Positions 1 to 8,346 of a stretch of 42,179 nt of DNA are shown one piece after another (position 1 is the stretch's first letter; every line of letters starts with the position of its first letter). This DNA comes from MWEH01 sp964392385 (GTDB lineage: Bacteria > Bacillota > Clostridia > Christensenellales > DTU072), in assembly GCA_964392385.1 (NCBI GenBank), contig CAYMPR010000008.1:1-42179 (forward strand). Reading direction: 5' to 3'. The position numbers and the translations under genes are program-made. The notes beneath the pieces are model-generated. The model saw only the letters and a list, made by a program, of their open reading frames with translations, did not search any database and was not told the DNA's origin.

Positions 1-1
1 T

Positions 2-64
2 GATATTCGGGCAGTACGAAAATAGTTAGCAATACGCTCTCTGTTTCGCTGCCCCGCCAGTATC
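2..64 (+). ncRNA. Possible 3' part of a structured RNA (long hairpin), unidentified
   Basis: The first 64 bases fold on themselves. GATAT (2-6) pairs with GTATC (60-64, one G-U), GGGCAG (9-14) with CTGCCC (49-54), and CGAAA (17-21) with TTTCG (44-48). A rho-independent terminator follows at 71-95 and no open reading frame is seen, so this looks like the end of a structured RNA or a long 3' UTR running in from outside the window. I looked for hallmarks of SRP RNA, tmRNA, RNase P and T-box leaders and recognised none. The strand is inferred from the terminator. Confidence 0.3.
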
Positions 65-70
65 TTAAAG

Positions 71-95
71 CACCTCGCCAAGAGGTGTTTTTTTT
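71..95 (+). terminator. Rho-independent terminator
   Basis: CACCTC (71-76) and GAGGTG (82-87) form a 6-bp stem with a 5-base loop, followed by eight T (88-95). It ends the transcript entering from the left edge and insulates the gene at 334. Confidence 0.85.
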
Positions 96-178
96 CTAGA
101 CTATATTATTAACCAGAGTTAATCGGTAGGATTTGGTGGTTATAATTAGTAATTCAATTATTTTGCTGAATAGAAGTT

Positions 179-280
179 ATAGCTAAGGTTGACTACATTA
201 ATGTTTTATTACACTAAAGTGCTGATATTAGTTTCGGTGAATAGCTAAGGTTGACTCTCTTAATAATATATAAAGGTTGA
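179..280 (+). repeat. Direct repeat upstream of the GLUG protein gene
   Basis: The 16-base sequence ATAGCTAAGGTTGACT occurs at 179-194 and again at 241-256, 62 bases apart. A shorter match, AAGGTTGA, occurs at 273-280, where it overlaps the -35 box of the promoter at 277-305. Each full copy carries a TTGACT that resembles a -35 box, but neither has a convincing -10 box at the right distance. The rest of 96-333 holds no other feature I can support. Confidence 0.7.
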
Positions 281-305
281 TTACGCAGGCGCGTTGTTAT
301 ATAAT
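277..305 (+). promoter_or_regulatory. Sigma-70-type promoter of the gene at 334
   Basis: TTGATT (277-282), a 17-base spacer, and a perfect TATAAT (300-305). The spacing is ideal and the transcript would begin about 20 bases before the TTG start of the next gene. Confidence 0.75.
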
Positions 306-333
306 TTATTAAAATGATTATAGTGGAGTAGAC

Positions 334-1992
334 TTGGCAACTAATAAAAATAACAAGCACCAAAAGAACCAGGGAAAGGCTAAAGTGGAAGATCCGCAAA
401 AGCTTAATTCTAGCAGTTTAATGGAGAATAAAGATAATAACGGGCTCTCTAGTAATAATGGCCAAGTAGCACAAGAAAAAATACTCCCTTCAAGAGATGA
501 GGGGGGAGTAAAAAGAAAGAAGTTATCCAAAAAACAAAGAATCATTATTGTTTCCGCTAGCTCTATTTTTATTGTATTGGTGGCGGTTGCTATTGTTTTA
601 ATCGTTCTTTTCGCCTTCCCACCCGTAGACTCTGATCCCAATAAATACGCCTCGCCTATTCGCAAAAATTATAGTTATGCTATAGACATTGTCGATAATT
701 CAGGTGTTTTGCTTGATTCATCTCTACTTGGAGATTTTTCATTTTCCGAAATTACAATGATTCAAGAGCCTGAAAATTATTTTAATATATCTTCCGATTT
801 AGTGATGACATTTAATGAAGAAACTTTAAGGCAACCTGGTGTAAATGTGGGAATTAGAGTTTTGAAAGGTAGTGAGGAAATATCAACAATTTTAGTAAGG
901 GTTTTGGAAGATTCGACTTACATTACATCTGTTGAACAATTGCAAAATATTCCTGAAGGCGCAACTGGTCAATACGTTTTAGGTTCAGATATCGATTTAG
1001 GTCTTCAAGAATGCGTAATTAACAACTTCAAAGGCAAGTTTTACGGCAATCATAAAAGAATTTCTAATTTATCTCTAGCAGGAAATGGTGGGCTATTTGT
1101 TAACGCTGAAGGTGCTGAAATATCGGGCGTACATCTTATTAACGCAATAGGCCAATACACTTTTTCGGGCGACACTCTTTACTATGGCACACTTGCAAAT
1201 AAAATGACTAATACAGATGTTAGGAATTGTTTAGCTACAGGTAGTTTGAACATTCAGATTGAAAAAGAGAGTGCCTTTTCTTCAATTGGTGGGCTTGTAG
1301 GACAGTCTGAAGGTAGTCCAAGAATTAGAAACGTTGATATCTCAAAAGAGATAACATATTCTCAAGCCGATGTAGACATTACTATTACTGGGAAAGGTTC
1401 TATTAAAGCTGGAGGATTGGTGGGAATTTCCATAAATTGCACAATAGACAATTCATATTCTCTTGGTGACATTCAACTTCAATCGAGTAATGGGAGCAGT
1501 TTAAGCAATGTAAGTGTTGGCGGAATAGCAGGGAGTGTTACTAAAACTTATGGACCCATGATTGCAGTAACTGATTTGGATGCGGGACAAAGACTATATA
1601 GTTACTCTAACATTGTAGTGGAGATATTTGGTGGTGGTGATGGTATTATGATTTGTGTTGGGGGAGTATATGGCTCTTTAACAAACCATAGTATTTTTAA
1701 TTCGAACTATAATGGCGAAATGCATCTTCGTTCGAGTGATTGTAATTTAAGAGCAGGTGGACTTGTAGGTGAGGCAATTAATTCCACATCATTTAGCATG
1801 AGTATTAGTGGAATTACGATAAATGCTGTAATAGATGTAAAAAGTAATGGGGGTGTATATGCAGGTGGACTTGCCGGAGTTCTAGACACTGTTACCTATT
1901 CTTCTATTACAAAAGTTCCAACTCCCACTATAGAAGGGACATCCTCTAGACCCCAAGTTGTTAATGAGTTTGTTGCCCTTGATGAAACATAA
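334..1992 (+). CDS. Membrane-anchored GLUG-repeat surface protein
   Basis: A 552-residue protein. Residues 1-69 are a hydrophilic Asn/Lys-rich segment ending in KRKKLSKKQR. Residues 70-96 are one hydrophobic helix, so the N-terminus should be cytoplasmic and the rest outside (signal anchor, type II). The exterior part contains repeated GLUG-like motifs such as GGLVGQSEG, AGGLVGIS, VGGIAGSV, AGGLVGEA and AGGLAGVL, each followed by short beta strands, as in right-handed beta-helix surface proteins. I chose the TTG start at 334 because GGAG (324-327) lies 6 bases upstream and the promoter fits; the next in-frame ATG is at 421. The stop lies within the first copy of a 56-bp tandem duplication. 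The protein ends without a recognisable closing domain, so the C-terminus may have been shortened. Function: probably adhesion or glycan binding, inferred from repeat type only. Confidence 0.8.
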   Translation: MATNKNNKHQKNQGKAKVEDPQKLNSSSLMENKDNNGLSSNNGQVAQEKILPSRDEGGVKRKKLSKKQRIIIVSASSIFIVLVAVAIVLIVLFAFPPVDSDPNKYASPIRKNYSYAIDIVDNSGVLLDSSLLGDFSFSEITMIQEPENYFNISSDLVMTFNEETLRQPGVNVGIRVLKGSEEISTILVRVLEDSTYITSVEQLQNIPEGATGQYVLGSDIDLGLQECVINNFKGKFYGNHKRISNLSLAGNGGLFVNAEGAEISGVHLINAIGQYTFSGDTLYYGTLANKMTNTDVRNCLATGSLNIQIEKESAFSSIGGLVGQSEGSPRIRNVDISKEITYSQADVDITITGKGSIKAGGLVGISINCTIDNSYSLGDIQLQSSNGSSLSNVSVGGIAGSVTKTYGPMIAVTDLDAGQRLYSYSNIVVEIFGGGDGIMICVGGVYGSLTNHSIFNSNYNGEMHLRSSDCNLRAGGLVGEAINSTSFSMSISGITINAVIDVKSNGGVYAGGLAGVLDTVTYSSITKVPTPTIEGTSSRPQVVNEFVALDET

Positions 1993-2092
1993 TACTATGA
2001 AGCAGAATTAGTTATACAAGTGAAAGAGTAGATAAAGATGAAACATAATACTATGAAGCAGAATTAGTTGTACTAGTGAAAAAGTAGAAAAA
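1981..2092 (+). repeat. 56-bp tandem duplication over a stop codon
   Basis: Two near-identical 56-bp units, 1981-2036 and 2037-2092, start with GATGAAACATAATACTATG. The first unit contains the last codons and TAA stop of the upstream gene; the second is downstream. A third partial copy may begin at 2093 (GATG). Each unit contains the same small reading frame, MKHNTMKQN and stop, without an obvious ribosome binding site. Confidence 0.9.
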
Positions 2093-2176
2093 GATGGTAG
2101 GTAATAGGAAAAATCGGTAAAGAGGGATTAATTAAGCAGTTAAAATAAGTTAGGCTATTACGAGGTGGAGGAATAG

Positions 2177-5100
2177 ATGCTTTACAACATAAAAAGAAAC
2201 AATTATAGAAATGTTAATATAATAAACGACAATAGGCTAAAAGCCAGGGCTTATTTTATACCATTTTCTAATGAAGCAAAAGCAAGAAGTGCAACTATTC
2301 TAAATAGAAGATATGTTAGTGATTTAGTCAGTTGTCTAAATGGCGAATGGGATTTTATTTACTACGCTAAAATAGACGATGTCCCTAGAAATTTTGACAC
2401 AGATAAAGTTAAATTCGATAAAATACCCGTTCCATCCTGTTGGCAGTTTACTGGATATGAGCCTCCGTTTTACACAAATGTCAACTACCCCTTTGCTCCT
2501 CAACCTCCAAGAGTACCTGTAGCAAATAGCGAAGGAGTATATAGTGAAGATATAAATGGTATTTCATATAAGGTTGGAAAAAAACAATACAATAGTGTAG
2601 GGGTATATCGCAAATTTTTTGATGTTACAAGTAAGACCTCTAATTATATTATCTCTTTTTTGGGAGTTGCAAGTTCAGTGGAAGTTTACTGTAATGGTAG
2701 ATATGTTGGGTACGGTGAAGGCTCCCATAACACAGCGGAATTCGACATTTCATCGATGATAGTCGAGGGTAATAATGAGCTAGTGGTTGTTGTTCACAAA
2801 TGGTGTACTGGCTCATATCTTGAAGACCAAGATATGTTTAGAAATAATGGTATATTTAGAGATGTTTGTTTGTTCTCATATGGACAGAGCTACTTATTTG
2901 ATTATGATTTTTTTGCGACCAAAAACAATCAAGGAAAATATGATGCTATTATTTCAGCTGAAATTGTAGGCTACGAAAATATGTTCCTAACGGCGACGAT
3001 TAGGAAAGAGGGCAAGATTATTGACACTATGAGCGCCGAAGCATCTGAAAAAACAACACTAATGTTTCATAACTTAGAAGTTGAAGAATGGAACGCTGAA
3101 ACCCATGTTCTTTATGAACTTACACTTGTGTTAACTAACAATGGAAAAGTTATCGAATGTGTTATAAAAGGGATAGGGTTTAAGATGGTGGAAATATCGC
3201 AAAGGACTCTAATGTTAAACTCCAAACTTTTCAAGATTAAAGGGGTCAATCACCATGATACTCACCCTGAAAAAGGATATTGTCTTTCACCTGAAGAAAT
3301 AGAAAAAGATATTATATTGTGCAAAAACTTTAATGTTAATGCCATTAGGACCTCTCATTATCCTCCTGACCCGCTATTAATTGAGCTTGCTGACTTTTAT
3401 GGGATATACATAATTGATGAGGCAGATATTGAAACGCATGGATTAGTCTACAAAGGAGAAATAAGCAATAAACTCAAGTGGAAGGATCATTTATGGGATC
3501 GAGTAGAAAGAATGTATTTGAGGGATAGAAATTCACCTAGTATTGTTTTATGGTCACTTGGAAATGAAAGTGGAGGAATTAGGTGTCAGGATTATTGTTA
3601 TTCAAAATTAAAGGAATTGACATTTATTCCCATAATATATGAAAGGGCATGCGCTTACTTAAGGGGAGCATATGATGTTGGAGCAGTAATGTATCCATCT
3701 GTTTATCAACTCGAAAAAGTTGGAAAAGGCAGTGACTTAAGTGGTATTAATCCTAGAACATATAAAAATAAACCTTTACTTATGGTGGAATATGCACACG
3801 CTATGGGTGTGGGAGCAGGAAATCTTAAGGAATATTGGGATGTAATTTATGATTATGATTGTCTAGCGGGTGGCTGTATATGGGAAATGGTCGACCATGC
3901 AGTTAAACACAACGAAGACTATAAATATGAATATACTTACGGTGGGGATCATGGCGAGTACACTCACGATGGTAATTTCTGTGTAGATGGCTTGTTCTTC
4001 CCCGATAGAACACCTCATACAGGTGCTTATCAAATGAAAAACGTATATAGACCTATTAGGGCAAAAATTGTTTCGCCTGGGCTTATTGAATTAAAAAATA
4101 TGAATTCTTTTCGCAATTCGAGCTATCTAAAAATCATGGGCTCGGTGTTAATTGAAGGTGAAAAATCCTTTGTTTTTGAATTACCCTCTGATATAGAGCC
4201 AGGACAAGTAAGAAGGTATGACTTAAATTACAAAACTTATGAAGGTGATTGTCAAGTTCATATTGATTATCTAGAAGGCGATAGACTTGTTGGAAAAGAA
4301 GAACTTATAGTTGGTGAGAGTTTGACGAGGGTTCCAAGTTTTCCGAAGTCAAAAGTGTCAGGTAAGTATTCTTCCAACATACTCACCGTTGATTTTGGGA
4401 TAGGAAGCATTAGATTTGATAAAGACATGGCTTCTCTAATTGGCTATTCTGCGGAAGGAATTGAGCTTCTTGCAAAACGTGCAGCAAGGGATAATGAAGG
4501 CAGTGGAAGAATGTATCATAATATTTTCCGTGCCCCAATTGATAATGATATGAACATTAAAAAGAGGTGGTATAAAGTAGGATATGATAAATTAAAAAAG
4601 AGTGGTATTGAGTTTATCGAGGATTTTTCTAAAGATGAAGCTAAGATTACTTTCAAATACCTTTTAGGCGTTAAAAAATCAATTTTATTTAGTGTTACAG
4701 ACACCTACACGGTTTTTTCTGGTGGGATTGTAAAGATAGAGTCGGAAACTATTCCTCTAAAGAAAGGATTACCCGATTTACCAAGAGTGGGAAAGACTAT
4801 AGAGATGGAAAAAGATTTTTGTGAGGTCATATATTACGCAAATGGTCCTTATGAGAGCTATCCTGATTTTAAAGAACATGTAAGACTTGGTGTTTATGGA
4901 AAGAGTGCTGATACTTTTCTAGAGCCATATATTAGACCACAAGAAAGTGGGAATAGGACAGACGCTCGTTACCTAACCGTGAAAAACAGCGAAGGTCAAG
5001 GAATAATGTTTATAGCAAGCGAAGCACCTTTTAACTTTGGTATTAAAAATATACCAGATTTAGAACTTTCTAAATGTAAACACAGGGAAGATTTGAAAGA

Positions 5101-5272
5101 CTTTGGCTATAATTACGTTTCTATTGATGGTTTTATGTCTGGAGTTGGTAGCAATAGTTGTGGACCTATAACAATGAAACAATACCGTTTAAAAGCAAAT
5201 AAACCATATAAATTTTCTTTCTACATGGTTCCATTTACCGATGTTAGAAAAGAGATTGTTGAAGAAAGATAA
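2177..5272 (+). CDS. lacZ: Beta-galactosidase, GH2 family, LacZ type
   Basis: 1031 residues, close to E. coli LacZ (1024), and collinear with it. The order is an N-terminal sugar-binding domain (GEWDF, VPSCWQ), an immunoglobulin-like domain (DQDMFRNNGIFRDV), a TIM barrel (KGVNHHDTHP; IRTSHYPPDP; DEADIETHG), and a C-terminal Bgal_small domain (FRAPIDNDM; GPYESYPD). The catalytic acid/base is E464 in WSLGNESGG and the nucleophile E538 in MVEYAHAMG. It hydrolyses terminal beta-galactosides. There is no signal peptide, so it acts in the cytoplasm on imported sugars. AGGTGGAGG (2163-2171) precedes the ATG. It is followed 270 bases later by another glycosidase gene. A GH2 enzyme of slightly different specificity cannot be excluded, but the LacZ motifs are close. 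Confidence 0.95.
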   Translation: MLYNIKRNNYRNVNIINDNRLKARAYFIPFSNEAKARSATILNRRYVSDLVSCLNGEWDFIYYAKIDDVPRNFDTDKVKFDKIPVPSCWQFTGYEPPFYTNVNYPFAPQPPRVPVANSEGVYSEDINGISYKVGKKQYNSVGVYRKFFDVTSKTSNYIISFLGVASSVEVYCNGRYVGYGEGSHNTAEFDISSMIVEGNNELVVVVHKWCTGSYLEDQDMFRNNGIFRDVCLFSYGQSYLFDYDFFATKNNQGKYDAIISAEIVGYENMFLTATIRKEGKIIDTMSAEASEKTTLMFHNLEVEEWNAETHVLYELTLVLTNNGKVIECVIKGIGFKMVEISQRTLMLNSKLFKIKGVNHHDTHPEKGYCLSPEEIEKDIILCKNFNVNAIRTSHYPPDPLLIELADFYGIYIIDEADIETHGLVYKGEISNKLKWKDHLWDRVERMYLRDRNSPSIVLWSLGNESGGIRCQDYCYSKLKELTFIPIIYERACAYLRGAYDVGAVMYPSVYQLEKVGKGSDLSGINPRTYKNKPLLMVEYAHAMGVGAGNLKEYWDVIYDYDCLAGGCIWEMVDHAVKHNEDYKYEYTYGGDHGEYTHDGNFCVDGLFFPDRTPHTGAYQMKNVYRPIRAKIVSPGLIELKNMNSFRNSSYLKIMGSVLIEGEKSFVFELPSDIEPGQVRRYDLNYKTYEGDCQVHIDYLEGDRLVGKEELIVGESLTRVPSFPKSKVSGKYSSNILTVDFGIGSIRFDKDMASLIGYSAEGIELLAKRAARDNEGSGRMYHNIFRAPIDNDMNIKKRWYKVGYDKLKKSGIEFIEDFSKDEAKITFKYLLGVKKSILFSVTDTYTVFSGGIVKIESETIPLKKGLPDLPRVGKTIEMEKDFCEVIYYANGPYESYPDFKEHVRLGVYGKSADTFLEPYIRPQESGNRTDARYLTVKNSEGQGIMFIASEAPFNFGIKNIPDLELSKCKHREDLKDFGYNYVSIDGFMSGVGSNSCGPITMKQYRLKANKPYKFSFYMVPFTDVRKEIVEER

Positions 5273-5307
5273 GATATAGCATCTTGAAAGAAGACAACAA
5301 GGGCAGG

Positions 5308-5486
5308 GATAAAAGTATAGGTAGATAATTAAATCGGAAGGATACAAATAAAAAAGGTAAAAGCCCCCAAAGGAATGAATAAAAGTATAAGTAGAAAATT
5401 AAACTGGAAGGATGCAAATAAAAAAGACAAGAAGACAAGAAAAAAGCATAATTAAAGAATTAAACTGGAAGGATGTAAAAGAAAAT
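5308..5486 (+). repeat. Three-copy degenerate tandem repeat between two glycosidase genes
   Basis: Copies lie at about 5308-5357, 5377-5427 and 5440-5486, with periods of about 70 and 61 bases. The common core is AAAAGTATAAGTAGAAAATT followed by AAACTGGAAGGATGCAAATA. The copies are separated by unrelated A-rich stretches. This fills most of the 270-base gap between the GH2 and GH123-like genes; I saw no terminator or clear promoter there. Confidence 0.8.
5375..5455 (+). other. Short basic open frame inside the repeat (26 codons), probably not a gene
   Basis: ATG at 5375 follows AAAGGA, although that Shine-Dalgarno is too close to be good. It opens a 26-residue, very Lys/Arg-rich frame ending at TAA (5453-5455). 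It arises from repeat copy 2 and has no recognised homologue. I list it because short open frames recur in the duplicated spacers here. Confidence 0.12.
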
Positions 5487-5542
5487 TTTTAAGCCAAAAA
5501 GGCAAGAATAAAGGGAAAAACATTTTTTAATACGGAGATAAC

Positions 5543-7957
5543 ATGAGGATTTTTGCGCTAGATAGATCAAGTATAATAGAAGACTATGAAGATAAGTCCA
5601 TTCTTAAGGAACTTACAGAAGGCAAAAAGTTTAACTTCGTAGCTTCCAGACACGAATATTTTATTGTTCAACTTTTATTGTTTCCAGATTTTACTACTGA
5701 AAAACTTGAAATTATTACTGGACCATTAATTGGTGGCGGAAAGGAGTATATAGGAGCTGTTACATGTTTTAACTCAGAGGGTATTTCTTTTGAAGGAAAA
5801 AAATTCAACAAGCCAATTCCGCTTAAGAGAGATATCTTACAGCCCATATTTTTGGGATTTAATTTTTCCAGATCAGATATAGGACTGCATACAACAACAG
5901 TAAAAATAGGGAAAGAAGAAGTTGTAATTGAATTAGAACTAACTGATAAGCTTGTTTTCAACGAGGGCACCGACAATAAGTCTACTCTTTCAAGATTAAA
6001 ATGGCTTAACTCAAATGCCGCAAGAAATATCTCTATAACAGAAGGACTAGAGGCACTAGATATAGGCAAAAAACAACTCAAATTCAGTGGTAAGACAGTT
6101 GCACTTTCAAATGATGGATTAATAGAAAATGTTGAATCATATTTTAACAAATCAATTGCTATTGAAAACGAGCCTCAGGCAGAGCTGTTTTATAAACCGA
6201 TGGAGATTTTAATTGATGGCAAAAAAATAAAATATAACAAACTTAGAATGGCAGGAAGAATAAATAGTGCACTTTTGATATCTGATGGAAAAGCTGATGG
6301 TACAAGAATTGATGTAGAAGCCAATATTCTATATGAGGGCGCTATTACATATCGAATAAAGATAACAGCAGAAAAGGATTTTATTACTTCAAATATCAAG
6401 CTAAAAATGTATTTTAAAGATCCTCAATACATTGTTGGGTTGGGTGGAAGAGCACGGAAGATAGAAAATATTGAGCGTAAGTGGGATGGAAATCTAAATC
6501 AAAACTCATTCTTTATAGGCAATGTTAATTGTGGAGCAAGAATTAAATTTGAAGGCTCAAAAGAGTCAAAAACAGTAGTTGGATTTTTTAAACAATGCCC
6601 GCTAGAGGTACCAGACACTTGGAATAATGGTGGACTTGGTGGTCTATCGGTGAATAAAACAGATTTTGGTGCCGAATTAACTGCTTATACAGGTAGGGTT
6701 ATTATTCCCGCTAAAAAAAGCATTCAATTTGATTTTCATGTTCACTTGACACCCTTTAAGCCCATTAATCTAAGAAAGTCATTATCTTTAAGAGTAGGGA
6801 GAGATCAAATTGCAAATAACTATAGCAAGATGATTGAAAGAGCTAAAAAAGATCGAGTTACCTATCTAAATATTACTTATGGAGGTGAGCTAAATCCATA
6901 TCTAAATTACCCATTCCCATACATAAAAGCTTTGGCTAGCTTATCAAAAGAGGCACATGAGAAAGGTTTAGGATTAAGCATTTCATACAACCTTCGAGAT
7001 ATTAGCGTTCAAAATAGAGAAATTTATGCATATAAAGCTTTGGGCGATGAATTAATATTACGTCTTAAAGACAGTAGCTTTGCTGATCCCAGACTTTCTG
7101 AAGAGCTAGGGCGAGATGTATTACTTGCAAAAGTGGTTAGATATACATCGGGTAAAAGAAAAGGATTCAGCGATTTTGCAGTTGTTACTGCTCCTTCTTC
7201 TAGAATGGACAATTATTATATTGAGGGTTTAGATTACCTCATAAAAAATGCAGATATAAATGCCGTTTCGTTAAGAGATGCAAATCTTAACCGTACTACA
7301 ATAGAGAGAATTAAAAAGATAATTGGAAGAAGAAAAGGTATACCTGGCATCATTGAAATGCAAATTTCTGATCAATTTAATGAAAACAGCGGCTATTCTA
7401 ACTCTTTAAATTATTACACTGATGTACTTCCATTTTTAGATAAAGTTTGGCTAGATAGAAGTTTTGAGGCAATGAAAGAAGACCCCGAAGTCTTATTAAT
7501 TGAAGCCTCAGGTTTGCCATACGGTTTAGCTGTTGTAGGGCGAGAAAAAGATTCTATAAGTAAGTGTTTACTGTACGCGTGTCTTCCTAAATACGGACTT
7601 GAATATGAAGTAAGTGATGCCCTAGGCGATATGTACAGTCATCTTGATAATTTTCAAGTCCAAAATGCAATATTTAGAGGCTACTGGGATGAACAAAACC
7701 CATTTAAAACAGATAAAGCTGAAGTTTTATGTTCAACGTATCAAAACGGTGAAAACATGATTGCAGTTTTTTATAATTTTGCCGAAAAACCCGTTGATTT
7801 TGAAATTGGGGTTGAAAACAAATTAGGGTATACAACCGTTGGAAAGAAAATACGATCACTTGAAATTGCAGGAATGCAAAAATCTAAAAAAATAAATCTC
7901 GGGAAACAATTTAGATTAAATGGGCATTCGGGCTTAATTATCGAGGTGACTAAGTAG
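5543..7957 (+). CDS. GH123-like / DUF6067-type glycoside hydrolase
   Basis: 804 residues with no signal peptide. The N-terminal part has the usual order for proteins annotated DUF6067 or GH123-like. An opening beta domain contains ASRHEYFIVQLL. Then come SRLKWLNSNA near residue 150, a beta-sandwich with WDGNLNQNSFFIGNVNCGAR near 315, and a VPDTWNNGGLGG motif followed by FHVHLTPFKPIN near 405. The last 370 residues look like a TIM barrel (VTYLNITYGGELNPY, GLGLSISYNLRD) and a small beta domain. GH123 enzymes release beta-linked GalNAc from glycolipids; the exact specificity here is inference. CGGAG lies just before the ATG. It lies between a GH2 gene and a surface-protein gene. I do not place the catalytic residues. 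Confidence 0.62.
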   Translation: MRIFALDRSSIIEDYEDKSILKELTEGKKFNFVASRHEYFIVQLLLFPDFTTEKLEIITGPLIGGGKEYIGAVTCFNSEGISFEGKKFNKPIPLKRDILQPIFLGFNFSRSDIGLHTTTVKIGKEEVVIELELTDKLVFNEGTDNKSTLSRLKWLNSNAARNISITEGLEALDIGKKQLKFSGKTVALSNDGLIENVESYFNKSIAIENEPQAELFYKPMEILIDGKKIKYNKLRMAGRINSALLISDGKADGTRIDVEANILYEGAITYRIKITAEKDFITSNIKLKMYFKDPQYIVGLGGRARKIENIERKWDGNLNQNSFFIGNVNCGARIKFEGSKESKTVVGFFKQCPLEVPDTWNNGGLGGLSVNKTDFGAELTAYTGRVIIPAKKSIQFDFHVHLTPFKPINLRKSLSLRVGRDQIANNYSKMIERAKKDRVTYLNITYGGELNPYLNYPFPYIKALASLSKEAHEKGLGLSISYNLRDISVQNREIYAYKALGDELILRLKDSSFADPRLSEELGRDVLLAKVVRYTSGKRKGFSDFAVVTAPSSRMDNYYIEGLDYLIKNADINAVSLRDANLNRTTIERIKKIIGRRKGIPGIIEMQISDQFNENSGYSNSLNYYTDVLPFLDKVWLDRSFEAMKEDPEVLLIEASGLPYGLAVVGREKDSISKCLLYACLPKYGLEYEVSDALGDMYSHLDNFQVQNAIFRGYWDEQNPFKTDKAEVLCSTYQNGENMIAVFYNFAEKPVDFEIGVENKLGYTTVGKKIRSLEIAGMQKSKKINLGKQFRLNGHSGLIIEVTK

Positions 7958-8082
7958 TGGAGGCCAAAGTCTCTAGGATTGAATTAGTATGGCATAATTG
8001 AGGAGTATAAAGACTTATAAAATGCTTATAAATATTAGTAGATGGGAAAAATATCGGTAAAAAATCATTAAATCACCTCATA

Positions 8083-8111
8083 TTGTACTCTTATATACGT
8101 TATGATAAGAT
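8083..8111 (+). promoter_or_regulatory. Probable promoter of the large GLUG/MBG gene
   Basis: TTGTAC (8083-8088), a 17-base spacer, and TAAGAT (8106-8111). Transcription would start near 8118, directly at the base of the stem-loop at 8120-8159, leaving a leader of about 218 bases before the start codon. Confidence 0.5.
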
Positions 8112-8119
8112 TATATAGT

Positions 8120-8159
8120 ATGGGAGTGTTTGTATCACATTGTGAGCAGGCATTCCCAT
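8120..8159 (+). promoter_or_regulatory. Stem-loop at the predicted mRNA 5' end
   Basis: ATGGGAGTG (8120-8128) pairs with CATTCCCAT (8151-8159), nine pairs with one G-U. The loop contains a small nested hairpin, CAC-ATT-GTG. No T-run follows, so it is not a terminator. It sits where the promoter would start the transcript and could protect or regulate the mRNA. It matches no riboswitch I recognise. Confidence 0.4.
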
Positions 8160-8200
8160 TTAAGTAAAACCATATAGCCTAAAGTCAGAGAATAGACAAG

Positions 8201-8293
8201 ATGAGGAAATTAGCGACAGTAAAATAATCAAAAGCGCATAACTTAGATGCAAGTGAACAGGGTAAAAAAAGGATGATGAATTTAGTAAAATAA
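8201..8293 (+). other. Two leader mini-ORFs copied from the downstream gene start
   Basis: ATG at 8201 encodes MRKLATVK and stops at 8227. ATG at 8273 encodes MMNLVK and stops at 8293. Both are in the same frame as the gene at 8336, which begins MMNLVKRNS. The copy at 8273 has nearly the same ribosome binding site as the real start. They may be translated leader peptides or simply remnants of duplication. Confidence 0.3.
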
Positions 8294-8346
8294 TCATAAA
8301 CAAATAACTTAGATGCAAATGAACAGGATAAAAGGATGATGAATTT
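8201..8346 (+). repeat. Tandem duplication of the start region of the next gene
   Basis: Units begin at about 8201-8218, 8284 and 8347, with periods of 66 and 63 bases. The shared sequence includes ATAACTTAGATGCAA, a CAGG/GGATAAAAGG stretch and ATGATGAATTTAGTAAAA. The third occurrence is the true start of the gene at 8336. Each upstream unit therefore carries a copy of the ribosome binding site and first codons. With the promoter and stem-loop, this explains most of the 378-base gap 7958-8335. Confidence 0.88.

Noticed and set aside
1..95. SRP RNA, tmRNA, RNase P RNA or T-box
   Set aside because: None of the conserved motifs (GGAAGGAAGC, tag-peptide/T-loop end, ACAGAA core, GGTGG T-box) is visible in the part present.
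1990..2029. Recoded stop codon extending the GLUG protein
   Set aside because: A short frame continues after TAA, but no recoding signal is seen and TAA is used as a normal stop elsewhere in the window.
5668..6150. 160-codon open frame on the minus strand
   Set aside because: Antisense shadow of the GH123-like gene, with low-complexity Ser/Leu composition and no motif or start signal.
5308..8346. CRISPR array candidates
   Set aside because: The repeats are degenerate, only two or three copies, without unique spacers of constant length, and no cas gene is present.
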